Below, one piece after another: positions 1 to 7,508 of a stretch of 8,360 bases of DNA. Where the stretch lies: the NCBI GenBank assembly GCA_003641695.1, contig QNBL01000108.1:1-8360 (forward strand), written 5' to 3'. Positions within the stretch are counted from its first letter, which is position 1, and each line of letters begins with the position of its first letter. Under the pieces are notes generated by a model, which had not been told where the DNA came from, searched no databases, and saw only the letters and a list, made by a program, of their open reading frames with translations. Origin of the DNA: Spirochaetota bacterium. GTDB taxonomy: Bacteria > Spirochaetota > Spirochaetia > B11-G9. Both the position numbers and the translations under genes were made by a program.

Positions 1-1169
1 CCCTTATAAAACAACTCACGCTCCTTTAAAGTAAAGATTTCAGGAGGGACAACCCCTGTATGATCAACCTGCCCCCGCAGTATCATCAGCGCAAATACCG
101 AAGCTGGAATACTGGTCATCCACGAAACATCGTTTGTTCCCCGTATCCAGTTGCAAGCATCCTTCCCTGCAGGGCTTTTTGTGTACTGATGAATAAGTAC
201 TTTTTCACCGTCTTTGGTCCCAGCTGTATCACAGATAAGAACCAGCCTGCTTTCCAGTCTGCCTGATTCGTACAGTTCAATCTGTTCCCGGGGCGAAGCT
301 GTTTCAGGTATAAGTTTAAAAAGCATCTCCATGGGACTTACTTTCCCGCCGGGGAAATCAAGCTTCTCCGGACTCATCATATTAAGCCCTTGTATCATAA
401 ACCGCCACATATCAATACCCGGTTCCCCTATCTTAAAATCACAATACGGAACCGGTTTCCCGCAGTACAGAGGAATTGTTACCCCTTCTTCATGGTCATG
501 GTAGTAAAATTTCCCTGTTCCGGTAAAGGGTTCCGGTAAGGGATAGTCCTCCTCTCCGGTAAACATGGGACATTTGACCGGTGTACCATCGATAGTCTGG
601 GTTGAGGGAAGATACATATCTTCAAGATAGGTCCGCATGGACCACAAAGCTACCGGCTTATCACAGTCGGCTTCCCCATAATCCTTAATCCGAATATACT
701 CAACCGTATCCAGCATATCCACAGCATCTTTAGCCATAATATTACTGAGGCCCGGGTCTCCGCCGGCGCCGGTCAAACATAACAGTCCTGCATCTTTCCA
801 TTGATCTGCATATTCCAGCTGCTCTACAGGTATTCCCGGTTTGGGATATATTTCGTTGGACGCCATGTCGAGGTAGTTACATTTGGCATTATAGGCGGCA
901 GTCAGTACTTGCCTGACAAATTTGGGAATAGTGGCATTTATGACAAGGTCAAAATGCCCGGTTGTCATACGTTTTGCCATTGCATCTGAATTTGATGCGT
1001 CCAGTACTTCAGTTGTTATCTTTTGACTGCCGTTGGTCTTCGCTATTCCTTCTGCCCGGCTGATATCTATATCTGTCAGAACTATTTCTCCAACCTCAGC
1101 AGCCTTGCTGAGGACGCCGGTGAGCACATTAGCCTGAGCCCCGGCTCCTACAATAAGAACTCTCTTCAT
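1..1169 (-). CDS. Saccharopine dehydrogenase-like NAD(P)-dependent oxidoreductase (3' end outside window)
   Basis: Reading leftwards from the ATG at 1169-1167, the frame stays open for 389 codons and leaves the window before its stop. The protein starts MKRVLIVGAGAQA, a Rossmann dinucleotide-binding loop (GAGAQA, residues 8-13). DLVINAT follows at about 74-80, then GAGGDPGLSN at 134-143, the Asp-Pro-Gly turn typical of the saccharopine dehydrogenase / carboxynorspermidine synthase family, and a large C-terminal substrate domain. Family members are roughly 400 residues, so probably only a few codons are missing. The start is backed by AAGGAG 8 bases upstream. Known members oxidise or form secondary amines that join an amino acid to a semialdehyde. 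The true substrate here is unknown: a lysine, polyamine or opine-type role are all possible. It follows an aminotransferase on the same strand, but a hairpin pair and its own promoter lie between them. Family call is firm, specific function is not. Confidence 0.85.
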   Translation of the reverse strand, partial: MKRVLIVGAGAQANVLTGVLSKAAEVGEIVLTDIDISRAEGIAKTNGSQKITTEVLDASNSDAMAKRMTTGHFDLVINATIPKFVRQVLTAAYNAKCNYLDMASNEIYPKPGIPVEQLEYADQWKDAGLLCLTGAGGDPGLSNIMAKDAVDMLDTVEYIRIKDYGEADCDKPVALWSMRTYLEDMYLPSTQTIDGTPVKCPMFTGEEDYPLPEPFTGTGKFYYHDHEEGVTIPLYCGKPVPYCDFKIGEPGIDMWRFMIQGLNMMSPEKLDFPGGKVSPMEMLFKLIPETASPREQIELYESGRLESRLVLICDTAGTKDGEKVLIHQYTKSPAGKDACNWIRGTNDVSWMTSIPASVFALMILRGQVDHTGVVPPEIFTLKERELFYK

Positions 1170-1224
1170 CTTTATTACTCCTTACATTGTGTTATCAGGG
1201 AACGTTGATTGATTAAATTGCACT

Positions 1225-1253
1225 ATGTTATCTATTTCAATCTCACCTCTCAA
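1225..1253 (-). promoter_or_regulatory. Candidate sigma-70-type promoter of the saccharopine dehydrogenase-like gene
   Basis: On the minus strand TTGAGA (1253-1248) is followed after exactly 17 bases by TAACAT (1230-1225). The predicted start is near 1218, giving a leader of about 49 bases ending in AATGTAAGGAGT before the ATG. The -35 matches the consensus at 5 of 6 positions and the -10 at 4 of 6. A small inverted repeat (CACCT/AGGTG, 1244-1257) overlaps the -35 and could be an operator half or chance. This suggests the gene can be transcribed independently of the aminotransferase upstream. Confidence 0.45.
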
Positions 1254-1309
1254 GGTGCAGGGAAGTATCTACCTGACATCCCATTACCCGTCTATTCACC
1301 CTCTTGTAC

Positions 1310-1373
1310 AAAAAGATGATTACTTCTGTTCCCTTACCGGCAGAAGTAACATTCTCCTGAAAAAGCAGGAGAA
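1310..1373 (-). terminator. Two adjacent hairpins, the second a possible intrinsic terminator, after the HemL-like aminotransferase gene
   Basis: Eleven bases after the aminotransferase stop codon comes a perfect 8-bp hairpin, TTCTCCTG / CAGGAGAA (1352-1373) with a 6-base loop. Two bases further on comes a perfect 9-bp hairpin, TTACTTCTG / CAGAAGTAA (1320-1349) with a 12-base loop. On the minus strand the second stem is followed after four bases by five T residues (1310-1314). The stems are only moderately GC-rich and the T-tract is short, so termination may be partial. An alternative role is 3' end stabilisation of the aminotransferase mRNA, or processing between two cistrons. Confidence 0.45.
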
Positions 1374-1383
1374 CGATGAAAAT

Positions 1384-2688
1384 TTATTTTCCAAGTACCT
1401 CTTTCAAGGAATCCTCAAAGGCCTGGAGTACAAATGCAGCATCCCCGTCTGTGTGGCTTGCTGATATGAACCATGGTTCACGGGAATCTTTATCAGGCAT
1501 AACACCTTTTTCAAAGAGTGAAAGTATTATTTTTTCATACGTATCATGGTCCGAAACTGCCCAATCCCTGTATTCAGACACCCTATCTTTTCCTGTAAGA
1601 ACAATCCCGAACATGGAAGGAGGTCCTTGTACAAGTGAGGGGACATCATACTGCATTAAAAGCTTCTTGATCCCTTCCATAAGTTTTTTTCCATGAGATT
1701 CAACCGCATCCAACGCTCCATCCTCTATGGCATCAAGAGTAGCATCCGCTGCTGCTACTGCAACAGCATTTCCTGTATAGGTTCCACCAAGCGGAATTTT
1801 CCCCGGAGCAATTTCAGACATAATATCCCGTTTCCCGCCGATTGCCGCAACAGGGAATCCGTTTCCAAGAGCCTTTGCATAGGTAACAAGATCAGCTTTA
1901 ATTCCAAAATACTCCTGGGCACCCCCTTTTGCTATCCGAAAACCGGTTTTTACTTCATCGATAATTAGTTTTATACCATATTCATCGCAAAGGTCTCTTA
2001 CAAAATCAAGAAAACCTTCATCCGGCATAATTGAAGCTGTATTTCCCATTAAAGGTTCCATAATAATACAGGCTATATCGCCCCAATTTTCTTTCACCCT
2101 GTTTTCCAAAAGTTCTCTGTCATTAAAAGGAACAGAAATAACAAGTTCGCTGAGTTTCATAGGAATTCCTGAACCATGAGCAACAAGGACAGGAGATCTT
2201 CGGTACCCGGCTCCCGGTATGGGGGGGTAACAATTCCACAATGTAGTATCATGAAAGCCATGGTAATGCCCTTCAAACTTCAGAATCTTATCTCTTCCCG
2301 TATATGCTCGGGCAATACGTATGGCATGCATAGTTGCTTCTGTCCCCGTATTCGCAAGACGAACCATGTCGACACCTGTTAACTTATGTATTTTTTCAGC
2401 TACCGATACCTCATACTCACTTGTCATTGCAAAGGTATTACCCATCTCCAGAACCTCTTTAATGCGGTCTGTTACCGGTTTAAAACCATGCCCAAGAATA
2501 ACAGGCCCGAATCCCAGCCTATAGTCAATATACCGGTTATCATCCTGATCCCAAATATATCCGCCTTGCCCCTTTTTTAACATTAATGTTTTATCATCTC
2601 CCCAATAGCGGAAATTGGAATTAACTCCACAGGGTATAACGTTACTGGCTCTCTGGAACATTACTTTGCTCCGAACACCGCTTTGCAT
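1384..2688 (-). CDS. Class-III PLP-dependent aminotransferase, glutamate-1-semialdehyde aminomutase-like
   Basis: A 434-residue fold-type I PLP enzyme of the HemL-like branch of class-III aminotransferases. Visible motifs are NTGTEATM at 113-120 (phosphate cup), FEGHYHGFHD at 138-147 (ring-stacking Tyr), MEPLMGN at 210-216, LIIDEVKTGFR at 241-251 (Asp244 contacts the pyridine nitrogen) and YAKALGNGFPVAA at 270-282, where Lys272 should be the Schiff-base lysine. GTYTGN at 302-307 closes the site. True HemL normally has GKxxGGG at the lysine loop; AKALGNG argues for a catabolic or biosynthetic aminotransferase, not a haem enzyme. It should move an amino group between an amino acid or omega-/beta-amino compound and a keto acid or aldehyde in the cytosol. 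The start is supported by AAGGAG a few bases upstream and by the normal N-terminal length. It is divergent from the big regulator, a common arrangement for regulator and target. Confidence 0.9.
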   Translation of the reverse strand: MQSGVRSKVMFQRASNVIPCGVNSNFRYWGDDKTLMLKKGQGGYIWDQDDNRYIDYRLGFGPVILGHGFKPVTDRIKEVLEMGNTFAMTSEYEVSVAEKIHKLTGVDMVRLANTGTEATMHAIRIARAYTGRDKILKFEGHYHGFHDTTLWNCYPPIPGAGYRRSPVLVAHGSGIPMKLSELVISVPFNDRELLENRVKENWGDIACIIMEPLMGNTASIMPDEGFLDFVRDLCDEYGIKLIIDEVKTGFRIAKGGAQEYFGIKADLVTYAKALGNGFPVAAIGGKRDIMSEIAPGKIPLGGTYTGNAVAVAAADATLDAIEDGALDAVESHGKKLMEGIKKLLMQYDVPSLVQGPPSMFGIVLTGKDRVSEYRDWAVSDHDTYEKIILSLFEKGVMPDKDSREPWFISASHTDGDAAFVLQAFEDSLKEVLGK

Positions 2689-2728
2689 ACAGAACTCCTT
2701 ACATTATGCTTTTTTGATCGTTCATTGT

Positions 2729-2757
2729 TACATACCCATCTTACAGCTATCTGACAA
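2729..2757 (-). promoter_or_regulatory. Candidate promoter of the HemL-like aminotransferase gene
   Basis: On the minus strand TTGTCA (2757-2752) is followed after 17 bases by TATGTA (2734-2729). The start would be near 2722, with a leader of about 34 bases carrying AATGTAAGGAGT just before the ATG. The inverted repeat CTATC/GATAG (2747-2768) straddles this -35 and could bind a regulator. The -10 is only a 4 of 6 match. Confidence 0.45.
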
Positions 2758-2799
2758 GGCGGTGATAGACACATAATAAAAACAAGATTTCAGGTTTTT

Positions 2800-2819
2800 T
2801 TGACAAAACTTGACCAATA
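2800..2819 (+). repeat. Tandem 10-base direct repeat overlapping the regulator -35 (possible operator)
   Basis: TTGACAAAAC is followed directly by TTGACCAATA, sharing 7 of 10 bases, so the TTGAC cores lie one DNA turn apart on the same face. The second core is the -35 hexamer. Short direct repeats with about one-turn spacing overlapping the -35 are the kind of site bound by SARP-family regulators, and the gene just downstream encodes a SARP-like DNA-binding module. Autoregulation is therefore an inference; chance similarity cannot be excluded. Confidence 0.35.
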
Positions 2820-2838
2820 GGTACAAACCCCGTATCAT
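2810..2838 (+). promoter_or_regulatory. Promoter of the STAND/SARP-type regulator, predicted leaderless start
   Basis: TTGACC (2810-2815), a spacer of exactly 17 bases, and TATCAT (2833-2838) form a good sigma-70-type promoter. The expected transcription start, about 7 bases after the -10, is at 2845, which is the A of the regulator's ATG. No Shine-Dalgarno sequence is present between the in-frame stop at 2818-2820 and the ATG, unlike every other gene in the window. Both facts point to a leaderless mRNA. Confidence 0.6.
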
Positions 2839-2844
2839 AAAACC

Positions 2845-5800
2845 ATGTCCGAACAAAACAGCACTGCCTCACGGCAGGTATTTCACAGGAATTTCAGAAA
2901 ACCGTATCTGCACAACATTCTCAGCAGGACAAGACTCCATAATTTATTTAAAAAAAGGGACAACAGAAAATTAACGCTGATTCATGCAAAAGCAGGACAA
3001 GGTAAATCCATTTTTCTTTCTGATTATCTTGATCTCCATCATGAACAGTATCTGTGGATGCGGATTGATACCAGTATGAAAGATCCCCGGAAATTACTTA
3101 CTGTTCTGAACGAGGGAATCAACTGCCTTGATAAATTAGAAAGAGAAAACACAGAGATCACTTTCGATACCACTATATCACTGCTCAATCGGATATCGGA
3201 ACCTTTATTGCTGATATTTGACGACTATCAGTATCTTGCCGGTAATCCTGAAAGTGAAAAAATAATTACTGATCTTATAGAATATACGCCTTCCCCTATT
3301 CGTTTTTTTATTCTCTCAAGAACTATACCGGATTTCCCCCTTTCCAAATTACGGAGTAAGCGTGAATTGTTTGAGATCGGAGGGGCTGACCTTAAATTTA
3401 ATCTCGAAGAAATTACTGCACTATTTGAAAAGGTATTTCAACTCTCCATTGAAAAAACCATGCTTGAAACACTGGACGCCATCCTTCAGGGATGGATCAC
3501 CGGTTATATCTTTCTCATTGAAAAACTCAGCTGTTTTATTTCTGAAGAAGAGCAGCAGCAGTATATTCAAAGCTTTATCAACAAGGGTCAAAGACAAGAG
3601 TTTTTTGAATTTTTCTCCTCAGAAGTATTCAATTATTTTACATCCTGCGAAAAAAATGTGCTCATTGCTTTAAGTCCTTTTAACACCATAACCAACGAGC
3701 TTGCAATCTGCCTTGGCGGTAAAGAAAGCGGAAAATGCCTGGATAAACTCATTCATGATACAACATTTATGTCTAAAGATGCCGGGGATTCTTTGCAGTA
3801 CCACTTTCATCCCCTGTTTGCTGATTATTTAAAAACTCTTTTTAACGAATTGGAAGAGGAAGAGCAAGTAGCCCTGTTACGGAAGACTGTCCCGTTCTTT
3901 GAAAAAAGCAAAGATGTCCAGAATCTCATTCCGGTATTGATTAAACTTGGAGAGATCGACCAGGCAAAAAAAATATTTGTTTCTTATGCCGAAAAAATAC
4001 TCGACCTTACCCAGCATAATAAAATTAGAGGGTTATTAAAACTCTTTCCCCTCAAGGTAAGAACAGAAGATCCTCTCCTTGGTTATTATTCAGCCCTCGC
4101 CCTTAATCTGGAAAAACCGTTTACCACCCGGGCCCAGTTGTTTCAACTCCTTGGCCATTTCAAGGAGACAGGGGATATTGACAGGCAGGCAAGAATCTAT
4201 ATTACACTCCTTGCCAATTTTTTCTTTTATCAGGAAAGTAAGGAGAACGTAAAAGAAATTGTAAGGCGTGTTTCAAATTTCCTTGACGCCAAGGGCGAGG
4301 ATGTCTCCCCGGATAAAAAAGAAATACTTCTGGCACTGTTACCCCTTGGGAAAGACTGGATCGACTCCAACAAGGATGGATCTTTTGAAAATGCCATGCG
4401 TGCAGAAGAAACTTCATTCAAGCTCAATAATGAAGAAGCATTCTTGTGTTCACGCCTGGTTCTGGCAAGAAATTACCTGCAATGCGGTGAATTTTCTTCT
4501 GCACAGAAGCTTTTGAATCAAACCTGGAACATGATCGACGACAAGCATCTCTTTCATCCTTATGCAGCGCTCTTAAAATTCTATCTGGGAGATGCTGAGT
4601 TTTATTCAGGTGATATTCATAAAGCAATACAACACGTTCAGGAGGGACTGAATATTTCATCCCCTGACTTTGCATTCAGACCCTACCTGGAGTTAAACCT
4701 CATTCTGTACAATTTATATCTTAACAATATAGATCAGGCAGAAAAACTTTTTGAGTCTACAAGAGATACTCACCTTGGAGAAAATCTTTACCTCAACTAC
4801 TACAGGGTATACCTTCTGCAAATGCTTATTGCCTACCGGAATCAGAATTGGAGGCGGGCTGAATATTATCTGAACAGACTATTGGAAGAAGGTAACGAAT
4901 CACTTCTTTTGGCAGATTATCCCTATAGTTATACAGCACTGATTGAAGTATCAATAGGTTTAAAAAACTATGAAACAGCCCGCTCGCTGCTCTCTACCGT
5001 TCGGGAAGATGTTAGTGAAAAACACTACCTGTATACTTCTGCGACTTTATTCGCTTTGGAGTGTATCTGTAACTTTAGAGAAAATAAAAGTACCACTGTT
5101 CCTGCAAAAGAGCTTAAAAAAATCATTAAAGAGTATGGATACCGGAATCTGGATATTTGCAATCCACAGATGCTTGAGGAGGTATGTAAAACTGCAGGAA
5201 TTAAGGAGACTTCAGATTTCACCCGCTTAAAATCAGTTAATCTGGCAGCCAAATTAAAAAATAACACCTATAGCCTTGATATCCACACTTTTGGATCCTT
5301 TGGATTATTTATACATGGAAACGAAATCCCTTCTGACAAGCTGCTGAGCCAAAAGCGGGTGATGGATTTATTGAAACTTCTTATCATCTACCGTAAAACC
5401 GGAATCCACAAAGATACAATATACGAAACCTTCTGGCCAAAATATTCTTATAAAAGTGCCAGAGATAATTTAAATACCATTATCTACCGCCTACGTAACA
5501 TTTTTGGGAAAGAAAACACCTTTCTTTCAACCGAAGTGAGTACTATCGGGTTCGTGCCGGATACAGTACATACCGATGTGGATAGTTTCCTCTCTTTTAA
5601 CGATCTGGGCGAAAAGGCTGCCCTTGCCGGAGAAACTGGAAATGCTATTGAATTATTCAAGGAAGCAATTGCTTTGTATAAGGGAGATTTTCTTGAAGGT
5701 GACCTGTATTCGGATTTTATACGAGATGAAAGGGAATCATTAAAACGAACCTATCTCGGGATACTCTTTACTCTTTCAAAGCTCTTTCTTTCCACAGGAG

Positions 5801-6060
5801 ATTTCCTCCAGGCCATTGACAGCTTAAAAAAATTCAATAACAAGGAACCTCTCTACGAACCTGCTACCAGACTCTACATGATAGCAAGTTCACTCATTGG
5901 AAGCAGGAGTAGTGTCCCGCGGATTTTCGAAGAATTAAACCATAATCTTCGGACAAGTTACGATATTAGTCCAGACAGCAGAACAGTTTCCCTCAAAAAT
6001 TATCTTACTGAAGGGAAAGAAATCACCGCTGCTCTCTGGGAGGAAGAAACCTTTATTTGA
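2845..6060 (+). CDS. MalT-like STAND ATPase transcriptional regulator with TPR region and C-terminal SARP-type wHTH-BTAD
   Basis: A 1071-residue cytosolic one-component regulator. The N-terminal ATPase has a Walker A-like loop AKAGQGKS (48-55), Walker B LLLIFDD (121-127), FFILSRT (154-160), GWITGY (216-221) and HFHPLFADYL (320-329), the pattern of MalT/LAL-type STAND ATPases. Residues of about 330-800 are helical and TPR-like, the usual inducer or partner-sensing part. Instead of a LuxR helix-turn-helix, an OmpR/SARP-type winged helix follows (about 811-910; recognition helix near 870-885), then a bacterial transcriptional activator domain (BTAD, about 913-1058). In classical SARPs such as AfsR this pair is at the N-terminus, so the order is reversed. 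In-frame stop 2818-2820 and no alternative start codon before 2845 fix the N-terminus; the next Met lies beyond Walker A. It probably activates the flanking metabolic genes when ATP and an unknown ligand are bound. Confidence 0.88.
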   Translation: MSEQNSTASRQVFHRNFRKPYLHNILSRTRLHNLFKKRDNRKLTLIHAKAGQGKSIFLSDYLDLHHEQYLWMRIDTSMKDPRKLLTVLNEGINCLDKLERENTEITFDTTISLLNRISEPLLLIFDDYQYLAGNPESEKIITDLIEYTPSPIRFFILSRTIPDFPLSKLRSKRELFEIGGADLKFNLEEITALFEKVFQLSIEKTMLETLDAILQGWITGYIFLIEKLSCFISEEEQQQYIQSFINKGQRQEFFEFFSSEVFNYFTSCEKNVLIALSPFNTITNELAICLGGKESGKCLDKLIHDTTFMSKDAGDSLQYHFHPLFADYLKTLFNELEEEEQVALLRKTVPFFEKSKDVQNLIPVLIKLGEIDQAKKIFVSYAEKILDLTQHNKIRGLLKLFPLKVRTEDPLLGYYSALALNLEKPFTTRAQLFQLLGHFKETGDIDRQARIYITLLANFFFYQESKENVKEIVRRVSNFLDAKGEDVSPDKKEILLALLPLGKDWIDSNKDGSFENAMRAEETSFKLNNEEAFLCSRLVLARNYLQCGEFSSAQKLLNQTWNMIDDKHLFHPYAALLKFYLGDAEFYSGDIHKAIQHVQEGLNISSPDFAFRPYLELNLILYNLYLNNIDQAEKLFESTRDTHLGENLYLNYYRVYLLQMLIAYRNQNWRRAEYYLNRLLEEGNESLLLADYPYSYTALIEVSIGLKNYETARSLLSTVREDVSEKHYLYTSATLFALECICNFRENKSTTVPAKELKKIIKEYGYRNLDICNPQMLEEVCKTAGIKETSDFTRLKSVNLAAKLKNNTYSLDIHTFGSFGLFIHGNEIPSDKLLSQKRVMDLLKLLIIYRKTGIHKDTIYETFWPKYSYKSARDNLNTIIYRLRNIFGKENTFLSTEVSTIGFVPDTVHTDVDSFLSFNDLGEKAALAGETGNAIELFKEAIALYKGDFLEGDLYSDFIRDERESLKRTYLGILFTLSKLFLSTGDFLQAIDSLKKFNNKEPLYEPATRLYMIASSLIGSRSSVPRIFEELNHNLRTSYDISPDSRTVSLKNYLTEGKEITAALWEEETFI

Positions 6061-7300
6061 CAGATTTGAGAGCACTTTCAAAAATGTCAAGACCTTCCCG
6101 TATTTGTGCCTCTGTCACAATGAGCGGAGGTATCCAGCGGATAATATTCGAGTATGTTCCGCATGAAAGCATAAGCAGCTTTCCTTCTGCAGCTCTTCTT
6201 ATTACCTGTTTGGTAATATCTGAAGAAGGTTCTTCATTTTCTGTGAATTCCACCGCAGCCATAAGCCCCAGGCCTCTGACATCTCCTATAAATGAATATT
6301 TCTTTTGAAGATTTTTAAGTCCTTCCAGAAGTTGTCTGCCTCGTACTTCGGCATTTTTAACAAGGTTTTCTCCCGTTAATACGTCAACGGTTGCAACCGC
6401 TGCAGCACAGGAAATCGGGTTACCGCCATAGGTCCCTCCGTGACTTCCGGTAATCCAGTGTTCTTCAAGTTCATGTTTATACGCAATACCGGAAAGAGGA
6501 AGTCCTGAAGCAATACCTTTTGCCATGGTAACAATATCAGGAACGATTTCCTCATGCTCAAAGGCAAAAAACCTGCCTGTTCTTCCAAATCCTGACTGTA
6601 TTTCATCTGTTATTAACAGGATACCGTATTCATCACAAATTTTTCTTAAACTTTTTAAAAAGCCTTTCGGGGGGATGATGTAGCCTCCTTCACCCAAAAC
6701 CGGTTCGACGATAATAGCCGCTGTTTCTTCGGGGGAAGACTGGGAGGCAAGAAGCCGTCGAAGCTCCCGCAACGTAAAAGAAAGGGTCTGCTCATCATCC
6801 CACCCATAATAGTAGGAAGAGGGGTAGGGAGTCACAAAAATACCGGAAACAAGGGGCTGATACTTTTTACGGTAGAGAGGCTTACTCGTTGTCATTGCCA
6901 TGGTTAAATGGGTTCGTCCGTGAAAGCTTCCATTAAAGACAATGATATTCGTTCTTCCTGTCGCATGTTTTGCCAGCTTTACCGCAGCTTCAACCGCTTC
7001 GGCACCACTGTTGGAAAAGAAAAATCTATCCAGTTCTTTAGGGGTAATTGCCTGTAATTTCTCAACAAGCTTCAAGACCGGTTTATGGGTTACAATATTA
7101 AGCTGGCCAAAAACAAGAGACGAAGATTGTGTTTTTATGGCCTCTACCACTGCAGGATGACAGTGGCCGGTATTAACCACGCCTATCCCGCTGGTAAAAT
7201 CCATATACTTTGTCCCTGCAGAATCGTAAAGGTAAATCCCCTCTCCTCTTTCCACGATAATATCAGTAGCATGAGTCCAAACACCGGATAAATTGTTCAT
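6053..7300 (-). CDS. Class-III aminotransferase, 4-aminobutyrate/acetylornithine type
   Basis: A 415-residue PLP enzyme of the GabT/ArgD/omega-transaminase group. Motifs: NTGHCHPAVVEAI (43-55), FFSNSGAEAVEAAVKLAK (94-111), NGSFHGRT (123-130), IIVEPVLGEGG (196-206), LLITDEIQSGFGRTG (228-242, with Asp232 and Gln235 at the cofactor) and TMAKGIASGLPLSG (258-271), where Lys261 is the Schiff-base lysine, then GGTYGGNP (288-295). Length and N-terminus are normal. The closest-looking function is 4-aminobutyrate:2-oxoglutarate transamination giving succinic semialdehyde, but related enzymes use ornithine, acetylornithine, 5-aminovalerate or diamines, so the substrate is not fixed. AAGGAG (7311-7306) sits 5 bases before the ATG. 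The stop codon lies inside the last codons of the convergent regulator gene, an 8-base tail-to-tail overlap, leaving no room for a terminator between them. Confidence 0.9.
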   Translation of the reverse strand: MNNLSGVWTHATDIIVERGEGIYLYDSAGTKYMDFTSGIGVVNTGHCHPAVVEAIKTQSSSLVFGQLNIVTHKPVLKLVEKLQAITPKELDRFFFSNSGAEAVEAAVKLAKHATGRTNIIVFNGSFHGRTHLTMAMTTSKPLYRKKYQPLVSGIFVTPYPSSYYYGWDDEQTLSFTLRELRRLLASQSSPEETAAIIVEPVLGEGGYIIPPKGFLKSLRKICDEYGILLITDEIQSGFGRTGRFFAFEHEEIVPDIVTMAKGIASGLPLSGIAYKHELEEHWITGSHGGTYGGNPISCAAAVATVDVLTGENLVKNAEVRGRQLLEGLKNLQKKYSFIGDVRGLGLMAAVEFTENEEPSSDITKQVIRRAAEGKLLMLSCGTYSNIIRWIPPLIVTEAQIREGLDIFESALKSVK

Positions 7301-7324
7301 ACAAACTCCTTGTTCTCTCTTTCA

Positions 7325-7353
7325 AGTATGATAGCGGCTCTTTCTGCGGTCAA
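7325..7353 (-). promoter_or_regulatory. Candidate promoter of the GabT-like aminotransferase gene
   Basis: On the minus strand TTGACC (7353-7348) is followed after 17 bases by CATACT (7330-7325), predicting a start near 7318 and a leader of about 18 bases containing the AAGGAG. The -10 is weak (4 of 6). The segment AAAACCTTGACC resembles AAAACTTGACC at the regulator's own -35, so both may be read by the same regulator. A TATCAT also occurs here, but only 14 bases from TTGACC. Confidence 0.4.
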
Positions 7354-7392
7354 GGTTTTCCCTCTGTTAAAAAAATGTTATCCCTCTGATTT

Positions 7393-7422
7393 TTGATGCT
7401 TGCTGTGAGGAAGTGGTATTAC
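7393..7422 (+). promoter_or_regulatory. Weak candidate promoter for the truncated MBL-fold gene
   Basis: TTGATG (7393-7398), an 18-base spacer and TATTAC (7417-7422) with a preceding TGG give a weak plus-strand promoter, with a start near 7429 and a leader of about 80 bases. A second weak option, TTGAAC (7457-7462) with TTTCAT (7480-7485) and a 17-base spacer, cannot be ruled out. The rest of the 208-base gap between the two divergent genes shows nothing else clear. Confidence 0.25.
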
Positions 7423-7508
7423 CCGTAAAACCAACTCAGACCGTCATACATATTGCTTGAACATGCAATCACCTTTTCCTTTCATATTTAAACCAAGGAG
7501 GACCGTAA

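Noticed and set aside
214..504. Plus-strand open frames within 1-1170 and other frames opposite the aminotransferases and inside the regulator
   Set aside because: They lie opposite or inside genes with clear family motifs, lack ribosome sites and show no protein similarity.
1170..1383. Riboswitch in the gap before the dehydrogenase gene (AGAGGTGAGA recalls parts of lysine or SAM leaders)
   Set aside because: No conserved core of any riboswitch class that I know could be followed through the sequence; the hairpins sit next to the upstream stop codon and fit a 3' end better.
1384..2688. HemL, the haem-pathway glutamate-1-semialdehyde aminomutase
   Set aside because: The lysine loop reads AKALGNG instead of the GKxxGGG of HemL, and the neighbours are not haem genes; kept as a HemL-like aminotransferase only.
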